DNA of 64,000 nt from Streptomyces aquilus (GTDB taxonomy: Bacteria; Actinomycetota; Actinomycetes; Streptomycetales; Streptomycetaceae). Under the pieces are notes generated by a model. The model was not told the origin of the DNA and did not search any database. It was given only the letters and a program-made list of their open reading frames with translations. Location: the NCBI RefSeq assembly GCF_003955715.1, contig NZ_CP034463.1:6634001-6698000 (forward strand). The letters are read 5' to 3'. Of the stretch, positions 42,041 to 50,461 are shown one piece after another; position 1 is the first letter of the stretch; each line of letters begins with the position of its first letter. Position numbers and translations under genes: made by a program.

Positions 42041-43072
42041 GTGAACGCCCCGGACGTCGTGGACGTCGTCGCGCTCGGCGAGTCCATGGTCACGTTCCTG
42101 CCCACCCGACCGGGCCGCCTCGCCGACGTACCGTCCTTCGACCGTGCGATCGGCGGCGCGGAGTCCAACGTGGCGTGTGTCCTCGCCGCGGCCGGGCATT
42201 CCACGCGGTGGGTCAGCCGGGTGGGGGCGGACGGCTTCGGGGACCACCTGGTCGAGACGATCGGCTCGTACGGCGTGGACGTCGGCGGCGTACGCCGGGA
42301 CGCGCTGCGGCCGACGGGGGTGTACTTCCGTACGGCGGGGGAGCGGGGGACGTCCGCGCACGAGGTCGCCTATTACCGGGCGGGGTCGGCGGCGTCGGCG
42401 ATGACGGTGGAGAACGTGAAGGTGGGCGCCGGTCGGATACTGCACCTGTCCGGGATCACGGCGGCGCTGTCCGGGGGCTGCCTGGAGCTGATGCGCTCCC
42501 TGACGGCACGGTACGAGGGACGCCCGCTGGTGTCCTTCGACGTGAACCACCGGGCGGGGTTGTGGCGTTCCGCGGACGGGCCCCGGGCGCTGTTGGAGCT
42601 GGCGCGGGGTGCGGATGTGGTGTTCGTGGGGGAGGACGAGGCGGAGGAGGCATGGGGGGTCACGGGCGGGCCGTCGGCGGTGCGTGAACTGTTGCCGGAG
42701 CCGGCGGTGCTGGTGGTGAAGCAGGGAGCGGCGGGGGCTACAGCTTTTGCGCCGGCGCAAGCTGCGCCCACCCCCCGCACCTTCGAACCCGCCCCCACCG
42801 TCGACATCGTCTCCACCACCGGCGCCGGTGACGCCTTCGCCGCCGGGTTCCTCTCCGCCACCCTCCGGGGCCTCCCCGTACGGGAGCGACTGAGGCACGG
42901 CCACCTCTGGGCCGCCGCCACCCTCACCGCCCCCGGCGACCTCGCCGCACCCCCTTCCCGCGCACACGCCGACCGCCTCGTCGCCCTCGACGACCACGCG
43001 TGGGAGAGACTTCGACTCGGCCCCGGCTGGACGCAAGCCGCGCAGGCCCCGGAGGAGGGACGCACCCCATGA
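42041..43072 (+). CDS. PfkB-family sugar kinase (2-keto-3-deoxygluconate kinase-like)
   Basis: 343 residues of a ribokinase-fold kinase: VVALGESMVTFLPTRPGRLADVPSFDRAIGGAESNVACVLAAAG (substrate Gly-rich motif), FDVNHRAGLW, VVFVGEDEAEE, VLVVKQGAAGA and the catalytic anion-hole motif DIVSTTGAGDAFAAGFLSA. The start region is most like KDG kinases, which would fit a sugar-acid permease (GntP) in the same cluster. The GTG at 42041 follows AGGAG (spacing 12). ATGA overlap with iclR. Confidence 0.82.
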   Translation: MNAPDVVDVVALGESMVTFLPTRPGRLADVPSFDRAIGGAESNVACVLAAAGHSTRWVSRVGADGFGDHLVETIGSYGVDVGGVRRDALRPTGVYFRTAGERGTSAHEVAYYRAGSAASAMTVENVKVGAGRILHLSGITAALSGGCLELMRSLTARYEGRPLVSFDVNHRAGLWRSADGPRALLELARGADVVFVGEDEAEEAWGVTGGPSAVRELLPEPAVLVVKQGAAGATAFAPAQAAPTPRTFEPAPTVDIVSTTGAGDAFAAGFLSATLRGLPVRERLRHGHLWAAATLTAPGDLAAPPSRAHADRLVALDDHAWERLRLGPGWTQAAQAPEEGRTP

Positions 43073-43833
43073 GTCAGACCGTCGACCGCGCGCTCAGCAT
43101 CCTGCCGCTGCTAGCCGAGGGCCCCGCCGATCTCGGCCAGGTCGCCGACCGCCTCGGCGTCCACAAGTCAACGGCGCTCCGCCTCCTGCGTACCCTCCAC
43201 GAACACGGCATGGTCTACCGCCAGTCCGACCAGCGCTACCGCCTCGGCGCCCGCCTCATCGCCCTCGCCCAGGAGGCGATGGAGAACCTCGACATCCGCG
43301 AGATCGCCCACCCCCACCTCGTACGCCTCAACGAGCAGGTCGGCCACACCGTCCACCTCGCCGTGTACGAGGAGGGCGACGTCCTCTACATCGACAAGGT
43401 CGAGAGCCGCTACCCGGTGCGGATGTACTCGCGGATCGGGAAGCCCGTCGCGATCACCGTCGCCGCCGTCGCGAAGCTGCTGCTCGCCGACCTCCCGGAG
43501 GCCGAGCGCCGCGCCCTCGCCGACAAGCTCGACTACCCCCTGTACACGGCCCGTTCGACCCCCAACGCCCCCGCTTTCGTCAAGGAGTTGGAGCGGGTGC
43601 GCGAACAGGGCTGGGCCACCGACCTCGGTGGCCACGAGGAGTCCATCAACTGCGTCGCCGCCCCGATCCGCGGCGCCGACGGCCGTGTCGTCGCCGCGAT
43701 GTCGGTCTCCGCGCCGAACGTCGTCGTCACCGCCGACGAACTCCTCACCCTGCTCCCGCTGGTCCGCCGTACGGCGGAAACGATCAGCGGGGAGTACTCC
43801 GGCAGAACCCCCGTCAAGGAAGTCACCCCATGA
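43069..43833 (+). CDS. IclR-family transcriptional regulator
   Basis: 254 residues. The N-terminal winged helix (DLGQVADRLGVHKSTALRLLRTLHEHGMVYR) is followed by the IclR effector domain (HTVHLAVYEEGDVLYIDKVES, RIGKPVAITVAAVAKLLLADLPEAE, GWATDLGGHEESINCVAAPIRGADGRVVAAMSVSAP). The small-molecule ligand is unknown; a sugar acid or D-amino acid is plausible from context. Coupled by ATGA overlaps to the kinase and ridA genes. Likely binds the palindrome at 41927-41943. Confidence 0.93.
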   Translation: MSQTVDRALSILPLLAEGPADLGQVADRLGVHKSTALRLLRTLHEHGMVYRQSDQRYRLGARLIALAQEAMENLDIREIAHPHLVRLNEQVGHTVHLAVYEEGDVLYIDKVESRYPVRMYSRIGKPVAITVAAVAKLLLADLPEAERRALADKLDYPLYTARSTPNAPAFVKELERVREQGWATDLGGHEESINCVAAPIRGADGRVVAAMSVSAPNVVVTADELLTLLPLVRRTAETISGEYSGRTPVKEVTP

Positions 43834-44240
43834 CCGAGAAGATCGCCCTCACCCCCAAGACCCACACCACCCCGCCCGCGAAGTTCTCGCACGGGGTGCG
43901 CAAGGGCAACATCCTCCAGGTCGCCGGGCAGGTCGGGTTCCTGCCGGCGGTGGAGGGGCAGGCCCCGACCCCCGCCGGGCCCACCCTGCGCGAGCAGACC
44001 CTCCAGACCCTCGCCAACGTCAAGGCGATCCTGGAGGAGGGCGGCGCCTCCTGGGACGACGTGCTGATGATCCGCGTCTACCTCACGGACGTCGACCACT
44101 TCGCCGAGATGAACGGCATCTACAACACCTACTTCGAGGAGCAGGGGCTCACCCAGCCGCCTGCCGCCCGTACGACCGTCTACGTCGGTCTTCCCGCCGG
44201 TCTCCTGATCGAGATCGACGCGCTCGCCGTCCTCGGCTGA
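43830..44240 (+). CDS. RidA-family enamine/imine deaminase
   Basis: 136 residues of the YjgF/YER057c/UK114 fold, which hydrolyses reactive enamines/imines released by PLP dehydratases. Family landmarks: SHGVRKGNILQVAGQVGF, EQTLQTLANVKAILEEGGASWDDVLMIRVYLTD, PARTTVYVGLPAGLLIEIDALAVL with the substrate-binding arginine in the AARTTV segment. Its position beside a D-serine dehydratase-like deaminase gives it an obvious job. ATGA overlap with iclR. Confidence 0.93.
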   Translation: MTEKIALTPKTHTTPPAKFSHGVRKGNILQVAGQVGFLPAVEGQAPTPAGPTLREQTLQTLANVKAILEEGGASWDDVLMIRVYLTDVDHFAEMNGIYNTYFEEQGLTQPPAARTTVYVGLPAGLLIEIDALAVLG

Positions 44241-44350
44241 CGCACCCTCAACTCCCGCACCCCGTACGCCGGTGCGGCGCCCACACCGGCGCCGTACCGC
44301 GATCCCCCCTGCCCGAAAGCTCCATGTACTTACGCAGAGGACCCCCGAAC

Positions 44351-45832
44351 ATGCCCCATCCGCTCGCCGCGACCGCCCCCGCCGAGACCCCACCCCACAC
44401 CGGCGGCCTGCTCCTCCTCGTCGACGGCACCGCCGGTCTGCTGACCGTCGCCGCCCTCGGCATCGCCCTGCTCCTCTTCCTCATCATCAAGGTCAGGATC
44501 CAGCCCTTCGTGGCGCTGCTGGCCGTCTCCATAGCCGTCGGCCTGCTCGCCGGCCTCTCGGTCACCGAACTCTTCGGCACCGTCCAGCGCTCCGACGCCG
44601 TCTCCACCATCGAGTCCGGCATGGGCGGCATCCTCGGCCATGTCGCGATCATCATCGGCCTCGGCACGATGCTCGGCGCGATCCTCGAAGTCAGCGGCGG
44701 GGCGGAGGTGTTGGCGTCCCGGCTGCTCAATCTCTTCGGTGCGAAGAGGGCCCCGCTCGCCATGGGCCTCACCGGCCTCATCTTCGGCATCCCGGTCTTC
44801 TTCGACGTCGGCATCTTCGTGCTCGCGCCGATCGTCTACGCGGCCGCCAAGCGCAGCGGCAAGTCGATCCTGCTGTACTGCCTGCCGCTGCTCGCGGGCC
44901 TGTCGATGACGCACGCCTTCCTGCCCCCGCACCCCGGCCCGGTGGCCGCGGCCGGCCTGCTCCACGTGGACCTCGGCTGGGTCATCCTCATGGGCGTCGT
45001 CTGCGGCATCCCGGCGGTGCTGGCCGCGTGGGCGTTCTCGGCGTGGGTCGGCCGCCGCATCTTCGTGGCCGTACCGCAGGACATGGTCGAGGCGGCGGCG
45101 GAGGCGCGGCTGGCGGTGATCGAGGAGCAGCGCGCGCAGGGTGTCGTACCGCGTGAGGACCCCGTCCCGCTCGGCACGGTGCTCGGCATCATCGGCACCC
45201 CGCTGGTCCTGATCCTCGCCGCGACCTTCTCCTCGATCGCCCTCGACCCGTCCACGGGACGCTCGGTCGTCGAGTTCTTCGGCAGCCCCTTCGTCGCCCT
45301 GACGATCGCCCTGCTCCTCGCGTACTGGCTTCTCGGCATCCGCCGCGGCTGGTCGCGCAAGTCCCTGGAGACGGTGTCGACCTCCTCCCTCAAGCCGGTC
45401 GGCAACATCCTCCTCGTGGTCGGCGCGGGCGGGGTCTTCGGCGCCGTCCTCAAGGCCAGCGGCGTCGCCCAGGCCCTGTCCGACACCTTCAACGACGTCG
45501 GCCTGCCGGTCATCGTCCTCGCCTACCTGATCTCGGTGGTCCTCCGGGTCGCCCAGGGCTCGGCCACGGTCGCCATCGTCACCACGGCCGGCATCGTGGC
45601 GCCCCTCCTCGCCGAGGGCGACCACTCGCAGGCCTTCGTCGCCCTCGTCATCATGGCCATCTCGGCCGGCTCCATCTTCGCCTCGCACGTCAACGACGGA
45701 GGCTTCTGGATGGTCGCCAAATACTTCGGCATCAGCGAGCGGGACACGTTGAAGACGTGGACCGTGCTGGAGACGGTGCTGTCGGTGGTCGGGTTCGTGG
45801 TGGCGGCCGTGCTCAGCCTCTTCGTCTCGTAA
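44351..45832 (+). CDS. GntP-family gluconate/sugar-acid permease
   Basis: 493 residues with about 12-14 transmembrane helices of the GntP family: LLLFLIIKVRIQPFVALLAVSIAVGLLAG, GGILGHVAIIIGLGTMLGAILEVSGGAEVLA, GLIFGIPVFFDVGIFVLAPIVYAAA, LAGLSMTHAFLPPHPGPVAAAGLLHVD, and HVNDGGFWMVAKYFGIS near the C-terminus. It imports gluconate-like acids by proton symport. ATG 44351 has AGAGGA 8 nt upstream; the upstream ATG 44324 would add nine residues including a rare TTA leucine codon and is rejected. The 3' end is partly duplicated just after the gene. Confidence 0.92.
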   Translation: MPHPLAATAPAETPPHTGGLLLLVDGTAGLLTVAALGIALLLFLIIKVRIQPFVALLAVSIAVGLLAGLSVTELFGTVQRSDAVSTIESGMGGILGHVAIIIGLGTMLGAILEVSGGAEVLASRLLNLFGAKRAPLAMGLTGLIFGIPVFFDVGIFVLAPIVYAAAKRSGKSILLYCLPLLAGLSMTHAFLPPHPGPVAAAGLLHVDLGWVILMGVVCGIPAVLAAWAFSAWVGRRIFVAVPQDMVEAAAEARLAVIEEQRAQGVVPREDPVPLGTVLGIIGTPLVLILAATFSSIALDPSTGRSVVEFFGSPFVALTIALLLAYWLLGIRRGWSRKSLETVSTSSLKPVGNILLVVGAGGVFGAVLKASGVAQALSDTFNDVGLPVIVLAYLISVVLRVAQGSATVAIVTTAGIVAPLLAEGDHSQAFVALVIMAISAGSIFASHVNDGGFWMVAKYFGISERDTLKTWTVLETVLSVVGFVVAAVLSLFVS

Positions 45833-45887
45833 CTCCCTTCCCCGTGCCCTGAGCTGCTTTCGTCTCGTAACTCCCTTCCCTGTGCCC
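45821..45887 (+). repeat. Duplicated 3' end of the gntP-family gene
   Basis: A 29-bp segment (45821-45849) covering the last codons TTC GTC TCG TAA and the following CTCCCTTCCCCGTGCCC recurs at 45859-45887 with one mismatch, period 38 bp. The second copy is non-coding. It looks like a recent small tandem duplication that includes the stop codon. Confidence 0.85.
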
Positions 45888-45979
45888 CGACTTCGCCCCG
45901 GACGCGACCCGTTCGCGACCGGGGCGTGCGCTGGAATGGTTGTACGGAGCGGGCTTGTGAGGGTCGCGACGGCGGTGCG

Positions 45980-47113
45980 ATGCTGATCGTCATGCCGCCG
46001 TCGCCTCACGTGCCCGATCACGGAGCGGTACTCGCGGAGGTGCGGAAGGTGCGGCGGGCCGGAGTCGTCAGGCTGCGCGCGCTCGACGTACCGGCGCTCG
46101 CCGGGGCCGCCCGTGAACTCCCGCGGGGAGACGGCGAGTCGCCAGGGGGGCCGGTGGAGAAGGTACTGCGGCTCGCCGTCTCCAGGATGGGCGGCGGCAC
46201 CCTCCAGACCGCCGCCGAGTACAGCCTCGGCCTCGCCCAGGGCACCCGCGACTGGCCGGCCGCCGACCGGCGCCGGCGGGCCGCCCAGGTGTACGGGGTG
46301 AGCGTCGAGCGGTTCCGCAAGCACCACGAGCTCATGGTCCTCGGACAGGTCGCCGAACAGGTCGTCCAGCTCGTCGCCCAGGGGGTGCCCCGGAGGGGAG
46401 CGCCCGCACCGCCGTACGACCCGTCGCCCGACCGCATGCCCGCCGCCCACCGCACCCTGCACCCGCGCATCGACCGCCGTACCGTCCCCGTCACCGTGCA
46501 CGTCCACTCCGTCGACCTGCTGCGCGACATCGACGTCGTCGTCTCGCCGACGAACATCTACTTCGCGCTGCCCGCGCCCTACAAGTCGTCCGTCTCCGCC
46601 ACCCTGCGCCGCGCGGGCGCGCACCGGGACCCCGTCGGGGGACTCGTCGACGACACGATCGACGACGAGTTACGGGGCTGGACCGCCCGGCACGGGTCTC
46701 CCGGCCGGGCGGCACAGCCCGGGACGGTCGCGGTCACCTCGGCGGGCGCGCTGACGGGCCAGGGCATCCGGCGGATCTACCACGTCGCCGTGGCCGTACC
46801 CCGCCCCGAGACCAACGACTACGACGTCCAGCCCGCCGATATCACCCGCGGCGTCGCCCGCGTCTTCGCGCTGCTCGCCGAGGAGTCCGGCCTCCACGAC
46901 CCGCCCCTGCGGTCCGTCTGCCTGCCCCTGCTCGGCGCCGGGCGCGGCGGCCTCACCCCGTTGGAGAGCTTCGGCGCGCTGTGGGCCGCCGTCGAGGCCG
47001 AACTCGCCCGCGGCGCCGACTGGGAGATCCACTTCGTCGTACGCCGGCACGCCCGCGCCGACCTGCTGGAACGCCTGCTGACCCCCCACGTCCCCGCGGA
47101 GGACGACCGATGA
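45980..47113 (+). CDS. Macro-domain protein with N-terminal helical adaptor
   Basis: About 377 residues. Residues 10-125 form a helical region (VLAEVRKVRRAGVVRLRALDVPALAGAARELP, LQTAAEYSLGLAQGTRDWPAADRRRRAAQVYGVSVERFRKHHE) of a kind I associate with actinobacterial signalling proteins. Residues about 165-370 are a macro domain: VDVVVSPTNIYFALP, the ligand loop GTVAVTSAGALTGQGIRRIYHVAVAV, and VCLPLLGAGRGGLTPLESFGALWAAVEAEL. Macro domains bind or hydrolyse ADP-ribose. The start is uncertain (ATG 45980 or 45992; no ribosome binding site). ATGA overlap with the next gene; the RES-toxin gene two positions downstream makes an NAD+/ADP-ribose role plausible. Confidence 0.82.
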   Translation: MLIVMPPSPHVPDHGAVLAEVRKVRRAGVVRLRALDVPALAGAARELPRGDGESPGGPVEKVLRLAVSRMGGGTLQTAAEYSLGLAQGTRDWPAADRRRRAAQVYGVSVERFRKHHELMVLGQVAEQVVQLVAQGVPRRGAPAPPYDPSPDRMPAAHRTLHPRIDRRTVPVTVHVHSVDLLRDIDVVVSPTNIYFALPAPYKSSVSATLRRAGAHRDPVGGLVDDTIDDELRGWTARHGSPGRAAQPGTVAVTSAGALTGQGIRRIYHVAVAVPRPETNDYDVQPADITRGVARVFALLAEESGLHDPPLRSVCLPLLGAGRGGLTPLESFGALWAAVEAELARGADWEIHFVVRRHARADLLERLLTPHVPAEDDR

Positions 47114-47811
47114 GCGCGCCCCACGATCCGCACGACGATCCGCACGACGATCCGTACGTCGTCCTCGCCGCCGCCGCGGCCCGCTGGGACCGGGTCGCCG
47201 GCCGCCTCGGCGCCGAGGAACGCGAGCGGCTGACCGGCCTGGTCGCCGTCGTCCGCGACGGGGAACGGGACGAACGGCTGCGGTACGCCGCCGCCCGGCA
47301 GGCCGCCGACCTGCTCGCCCAGTGGCTGCCGGACGAGTTCGGAGCGGACACCGGGGCGCGGTACACCGGGACGCCGGTGCTCGGTGGCGGCCGGCCGACC
47401 GTGCAGGGCTTCGCCGCCGAGGATCTCGCCGTCCTGCTCATCGACGGGCACCGCATGGTCGGTCCCGTCCTCGGGCCGGTGCGCGAACGGCTGCTCGCCG
47501 AGCCCGCGTTGGACGCCGAGACGCTGCTCCAGCGCGGCGGCGCCCCCTTCGCGCCCGAGCTGATCCGGCTGCCCGGCATCGGCGGACGGCTGCGCCTGCC
47601 GCGGTTCCAGTTCTCCGAGGACACCCTGCCCTGGCTGGTCGTCCTGGAGGTCAACGCCCTCCTCGCCGCCGACCGTGACCCGTGGGGCGCCGCCGACTGG
47701 TGGCTGTCCGCCAACGCCTGGCTCGGCACCAGCCCGGTGAGCCTGCTGGGCACCGGACGCGACCGTCAACTCGTCGATACCGCGCGGTTTCTGATGGAGA
47801 GTGGGGAATGA
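47110..47811 (+). CDS. MbcA/ParS-like antitoxin (DUF2384-type C-terminus)
   Basis: 233 residues. The N-terminal two thirds are helical with no recognised domain (VLAAAAARWDRVAGRLGAEERERLTGL, RQAADLLAQWLPDEFGA). The C-terminal ~65 residues (FQFSEDTLPWLVVLEVNALLAADRDPWGAADWWLSANAWLGTSPVSLL) match the toxin-binding MbcA/ParS/Xre antitoxin pattern, where 'W-x3-N-x-x-L-G-x-x-P-x-x-L-L' is diagnostic. It lies immediately before a RES toxin gene, the normal order of RES-Xre toxin-antitoxin pairs. It lacks an obvious helix-turn-helix, so autoregulation is uncertain. Coupled to the macro-domain gene by ATGA. Confidence 0.78.
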   Translation: MSAPHDPHDDPHDDPYVVLAAAAARWDRVAGRLGAEERERLTGLVAVVRDGERDERLRYAAARQAADLLAQWLPDEFGADTGARYTGTPVLGGGRPTVQGFAAEDLAVLLIDGHRMVGPVLGPVRERLLAEPALDAETLLQRGGAPFAPELIRLPGIGGRLRLPRFQFSEDTLPWLVVLEVNALLAADRDPWGAADWWLSANAWLGTSPVSLLGTGRDRQLVDTARFLMESGE

Positions 47812-47855
47812 GTCCGAGAACGGAAGACGGCCTGCCGGATGGGAAGTGACTGACC

Positions 47856-48509
47856 GTGCCCAACTACCGGCCGCCCGACGCCCTGACCGGCACCCCCGGC
47901 AAGGTCACGCTCACCCGCGGCACCCCGCTCTACCGCATCCACGGCTCCCACCGCCCCGCCGCCGGCTTCAACCCGAGGCCCTCCCACTGCCTCTACGGCG
48001 GCGGCCGCTTCGACGCCACCTCCTGCGACACCTACGGGTATCTCTACGCCGGCCTCGGCCCCACCGCCGCCGTCTGCGAGACCCTGCTGCGCTCGCTGCC
48101 CTTCGACCCGGCCGGCGGACCGCGCCTGCTGCCGCGCCGCGCGGTCGAGGGCCGCCGCCTGAGCACCCTGCGGCTCGCCGCCGACCTGAACGTCCTGCCG
48201 CTGGTCAGCGCCCAGGACCTGGCCGCCGTCCACCAGGACACCTGGCTGGTGCACACCGAGGCCCACGAGTACCCGTACACCCGCGACTGGGCCCACTGGA
48301 TCCGCCGCCACACCGAACCCTGGGCCCAGGGCCTGCTGTGGGCGTCGAAGCGGGAACCGGCCGACCGCACGGTGGTCCTGTTCGGCGACCGCGGCCCGGC
48401 CGGCGCCCTGCGCGCCGAGGAGGAGGACACCGTGGACTTCGACACGGCCGAGGGCCGGGAGTGGCTCAACTCCGTACTCCAGCCGTACTACGTGCAGTTG
48501 GCGCCCTAG
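47856..48509 (+). CDS. RES-domain toxin (NAD+-degrading / ADP-ribosylating)
   Basis: 217 residues of a RES domain, the family named for its conserved Arg, Glu and Ser: Arg27 in LYRIHG, Glu75 in AVCETLLR, Ser164 in LLWASKRE, with GGGRFD and YLYAGLGPTAAV as supporting motifs. Characterised members (M. tuberculosis MbcT, ParT) phosphorolyse or hydrolyse NAD+ or ADP-ribosylate a host enzyme. It is longer than classical RES toxins (~160-190 aa). The GTG at 47856 follows GGGAAG. It starts 44 bp after the antitoxin gene and overlaps the convergent metacaspase gene by 4 bp (shared CTAG). Confidence 0.88.
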   Translation: MPNYRPPDALTGTPGKVTLTRGTPLYRIHGSHRPAAGFNPRPSHCLYGGGRFDATSCDTYGYLYAGLGPTAAVCETLLRSLPFDPAGGPRLLPRRAVEGRRLSTLRLAADLNVLPLVSAQDLAAVHQDTWLVHTEAHEYPYTRDWAHWIRRHTEPWAQGLLWASKREPADRTVVLFGDRGPAGALRAEEEDTVDFDTAEGREWLNSVLQPYYVQLAP

Positions 48510-50380
48510 GGGACGACGGTCCGCAGGGCGACCGTGCGGGTTGCCCAGCGGCCCGGGGTGCCCTGGCCGGCCGGTCCGAGGTCGCGGCCGTCCGAGGGGG
48601 CGCCGAAGCGCAGCACCTCCTCGCCCGTGCCGGCCGCCCACGGGCTCCACGCCGGCATCCGGAACGGCACGGTGTTCAACTCGCTCTCCGCGACGATCAG
48701 TTTGAGCCAGTCCCGTACCTCCGCGCCGGACGTTTCGGCCCTGGACGCCGGCAGAGCCAGGCGCATCGGCCCCCCGTCCAGGGCGTGCCCCGTCCGCCCC
48801 GGCCCGATGAAGTGGCCCGGGAACAGCGCCGGATCGCTGGCGTAGCTGTCGGTGAGATCGAGCAGGACGCACCAAAGAGGCCGCTGCGAACGGTTGGTGA
48901 GCCGGACGGACACCAACGGCGGCTCCCTGTCAGGGCCGTACGCGCACACGATCTCCCCGTGCCCGTCCGGCACCAGCGCGTCCCCGCCGCCCCAGGGGAC
49001 GATCTCCACCCGCACCTGGTTGTCCAGGACGGAGGGGCGGGAGGTGAGGTCCCGCAGCCGGTGCCAGCGGGTCAGGTGCGCGAGACAGCCGACGAGGCCC
49101 TCGGCGTCGTACGACGCTGCCCCTCCGGCGATCGAACCGTCCCGCACCGCCGACCGCGCGCCGAGCCGCAGCGGCTCCACGAACCGCGTCCCGTCCCGCC
49201 CCAGCACCTCCACCGCACCACCGTCCGGCACCACCCGGAAGTGCAGGTCACCGAAGTCCTCGGGACCGTCGACGACTTGGAGCAGCGGAGTGTCGTACGC
49301 GGCGAGGGCCGCCCGGAGCCGTTCGTCCGCCCCCTCGACGCTCACCGTCGCGGGCGGCGTCGACAGGGCGGTCGGCGCGACTGGGTACACCCGCTCCGGG
49401 TCCGGCACCCAGCCCACCGGCTCCACCAGCGCCCGTTCGGCCCGCACCGCACGAGCCCGTACGGCGAGCCCGGTCCCGACCACGGCGAACTCCGTGCCCC
49501 CGGCATCCGACCCGCCCCGCAGCCCGTGCACCGTCCCGCAGTCCACCTCCCACCCCTCCGGCCCGCAGCGCAGCAGATGGTCACCGACGGCGTCCTCCGC
49601 CACCGCGCCGGCGAGGAACGGCAGATCGGCGACCGCGGCCGTCTCCGGGAACAGCACCGGCTGCTGCCGGCCCCCCGACCGCCGTACCCGCGCGTCCGCC
49701 GCCGCCAGCAACTGCCGGTAGGTGACGTCCGGGCCCGCCGCCCGTGCCGCGCCCAGCAGGGCGTGCGTGAAGATGCCCTGGCGGCGCCCGTCGAACCAGC
49801 CCTCGTAGGAGAGTTGGTCGAGCCGGCTCGCGGCGAGCAGCAGATGGCGGGCGGTGCCTCGCGGGGATGCGGTGTCGCGGGCGACCGGCCACTCCGGGCG
49901 GGCCGGCGCGTGCCGGGCGGTCAGGTCCGCCGGGATCCGGTCCTCGCGGGTCGCGCCGCCCGAGAAGCAGCAGTCGAGGACCGCCACGACATGCGCCCCC
50001 CGCCCCGCCACCTCGTCCAGCAGCGCGCCCAGCCGCTTGTCGGACAGCGGGCCGTCCACGCAGACCACCGCCTGACTCCAGCCCGTCGCCTCGACGAACA
50101 ACTCCGCACCGGTGGCGACCCGTTCACTGCCGTGCCCCGAGAACCAGAACAGCGCCGTGTCACCGGGCCCGGCCGCCCCGAGGAAGGCACGGACCCCCTC
50201 CTCGACGGCCGCGACCGTCGCCTCCCCGTCCAGCACGGTCCGTACCGCGACGGCATCCCCGCCCCGTTCCTCCAGCAACTCCCGGGCCGCCCGCACGTCG
50301 TTGACGCAGCCGGACAGCGGTGTGGCGATGTGCGGCGGGTAGGCGTTGACGCCCGCTATGAACGCGTAGATCGTCCCCAT
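48506..50380 (-). CDS. Caspase-family (metacaspase-like) cysteine protease
   Basis: 624 residues. Residues 1-240 are a peptidase C14 caspase-like domain with IYAFIAGVNAYPP, the catalytic histidine His83 in LFWFSGHGSE and the catalytic cysteine Cys138 in VAVLDCCFSGG; the specificity region includes ARHLLLAASRLDQLSYEG and GIFTHALLGA. Residues about 300-624 are beta-rich and unrecognised (EIVCAYGPDREPPLVSVRLTNRSQRPLWCVLLDLTD resembles the C-terminal beta domain seen in other bacterial caspases). No signal peptide, so cytoplasmic. Convergent with the RES gene, sharing a CTAG at the stop codons; lies 81 bp downstream of the PfkB gene. Confidence 0.85.
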   Translation of the reverse strand: MGTIYAFIAGVNAYPPHIATPLSGCVNDVRAARELLEERGGDAVAVRTVLDGEATVAAVEEGVRAFLGAAGPGDTALFWFSGHGSERVATGAELFVEATGWSQAVVCVDGPLSDKRLGALLDEVAGRGAHVVAVLDCCFSGGATREDRIPADLTARHAPARPEWPVARDTASPRGTARHLLLAASRLDQLSYEGWFDGRRQGIFTHALLGAARAAGPDVTYRQLLAAADARVRRSGGRQQPVLFPETAAVADLPFLAGAVAEDAVGDHLLRCGPEGWEVDCGTVHGLRGGSDAGGTEFAVVGTGLAVRARAVRAERALVEPVGWVPDPERVYPVAPTALSTPPATVSVEGADERLRAALAAYDTPLLQVVDGPEDFGDLHFRVVPDGGAVEVLGRDGTRFVEPLRLGARSAVRDGSIAGGAASYDAEGLVGCLAHLTRWHRLRDLTSRPSVLDNQVRVEIVPWGGGDALVPDGHGEIVCAYGPDREPPLVSVRLTNRSQRPLWCVLLDLTDSYASDPALFPGHFIGPGRTGHALDGGPMRLALPASRAETSGAEVRDWLKLIVAESELNTVPFRMPAWSPWAAGTGEEVLRFGAPSDGRDLGPAGQGTPGRWATRTVALRTVVP

Positions 50381-50461
50381 GGCCGGAAAGTCTGGCAGGC
50401 GGGACGGTCGCGGAGCGGGGAGAACCGGTCGGTACCGGGGCGGATTCCGGGCCCCGGCCGG

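Noticed and set aside
44324..44350. Upstream ATG for the GntP permease
   Set aside because: It would add nine polar residues including a rare TTA codon, and the ribosome binding site (AGAGGA) is placed for ATG 44351.
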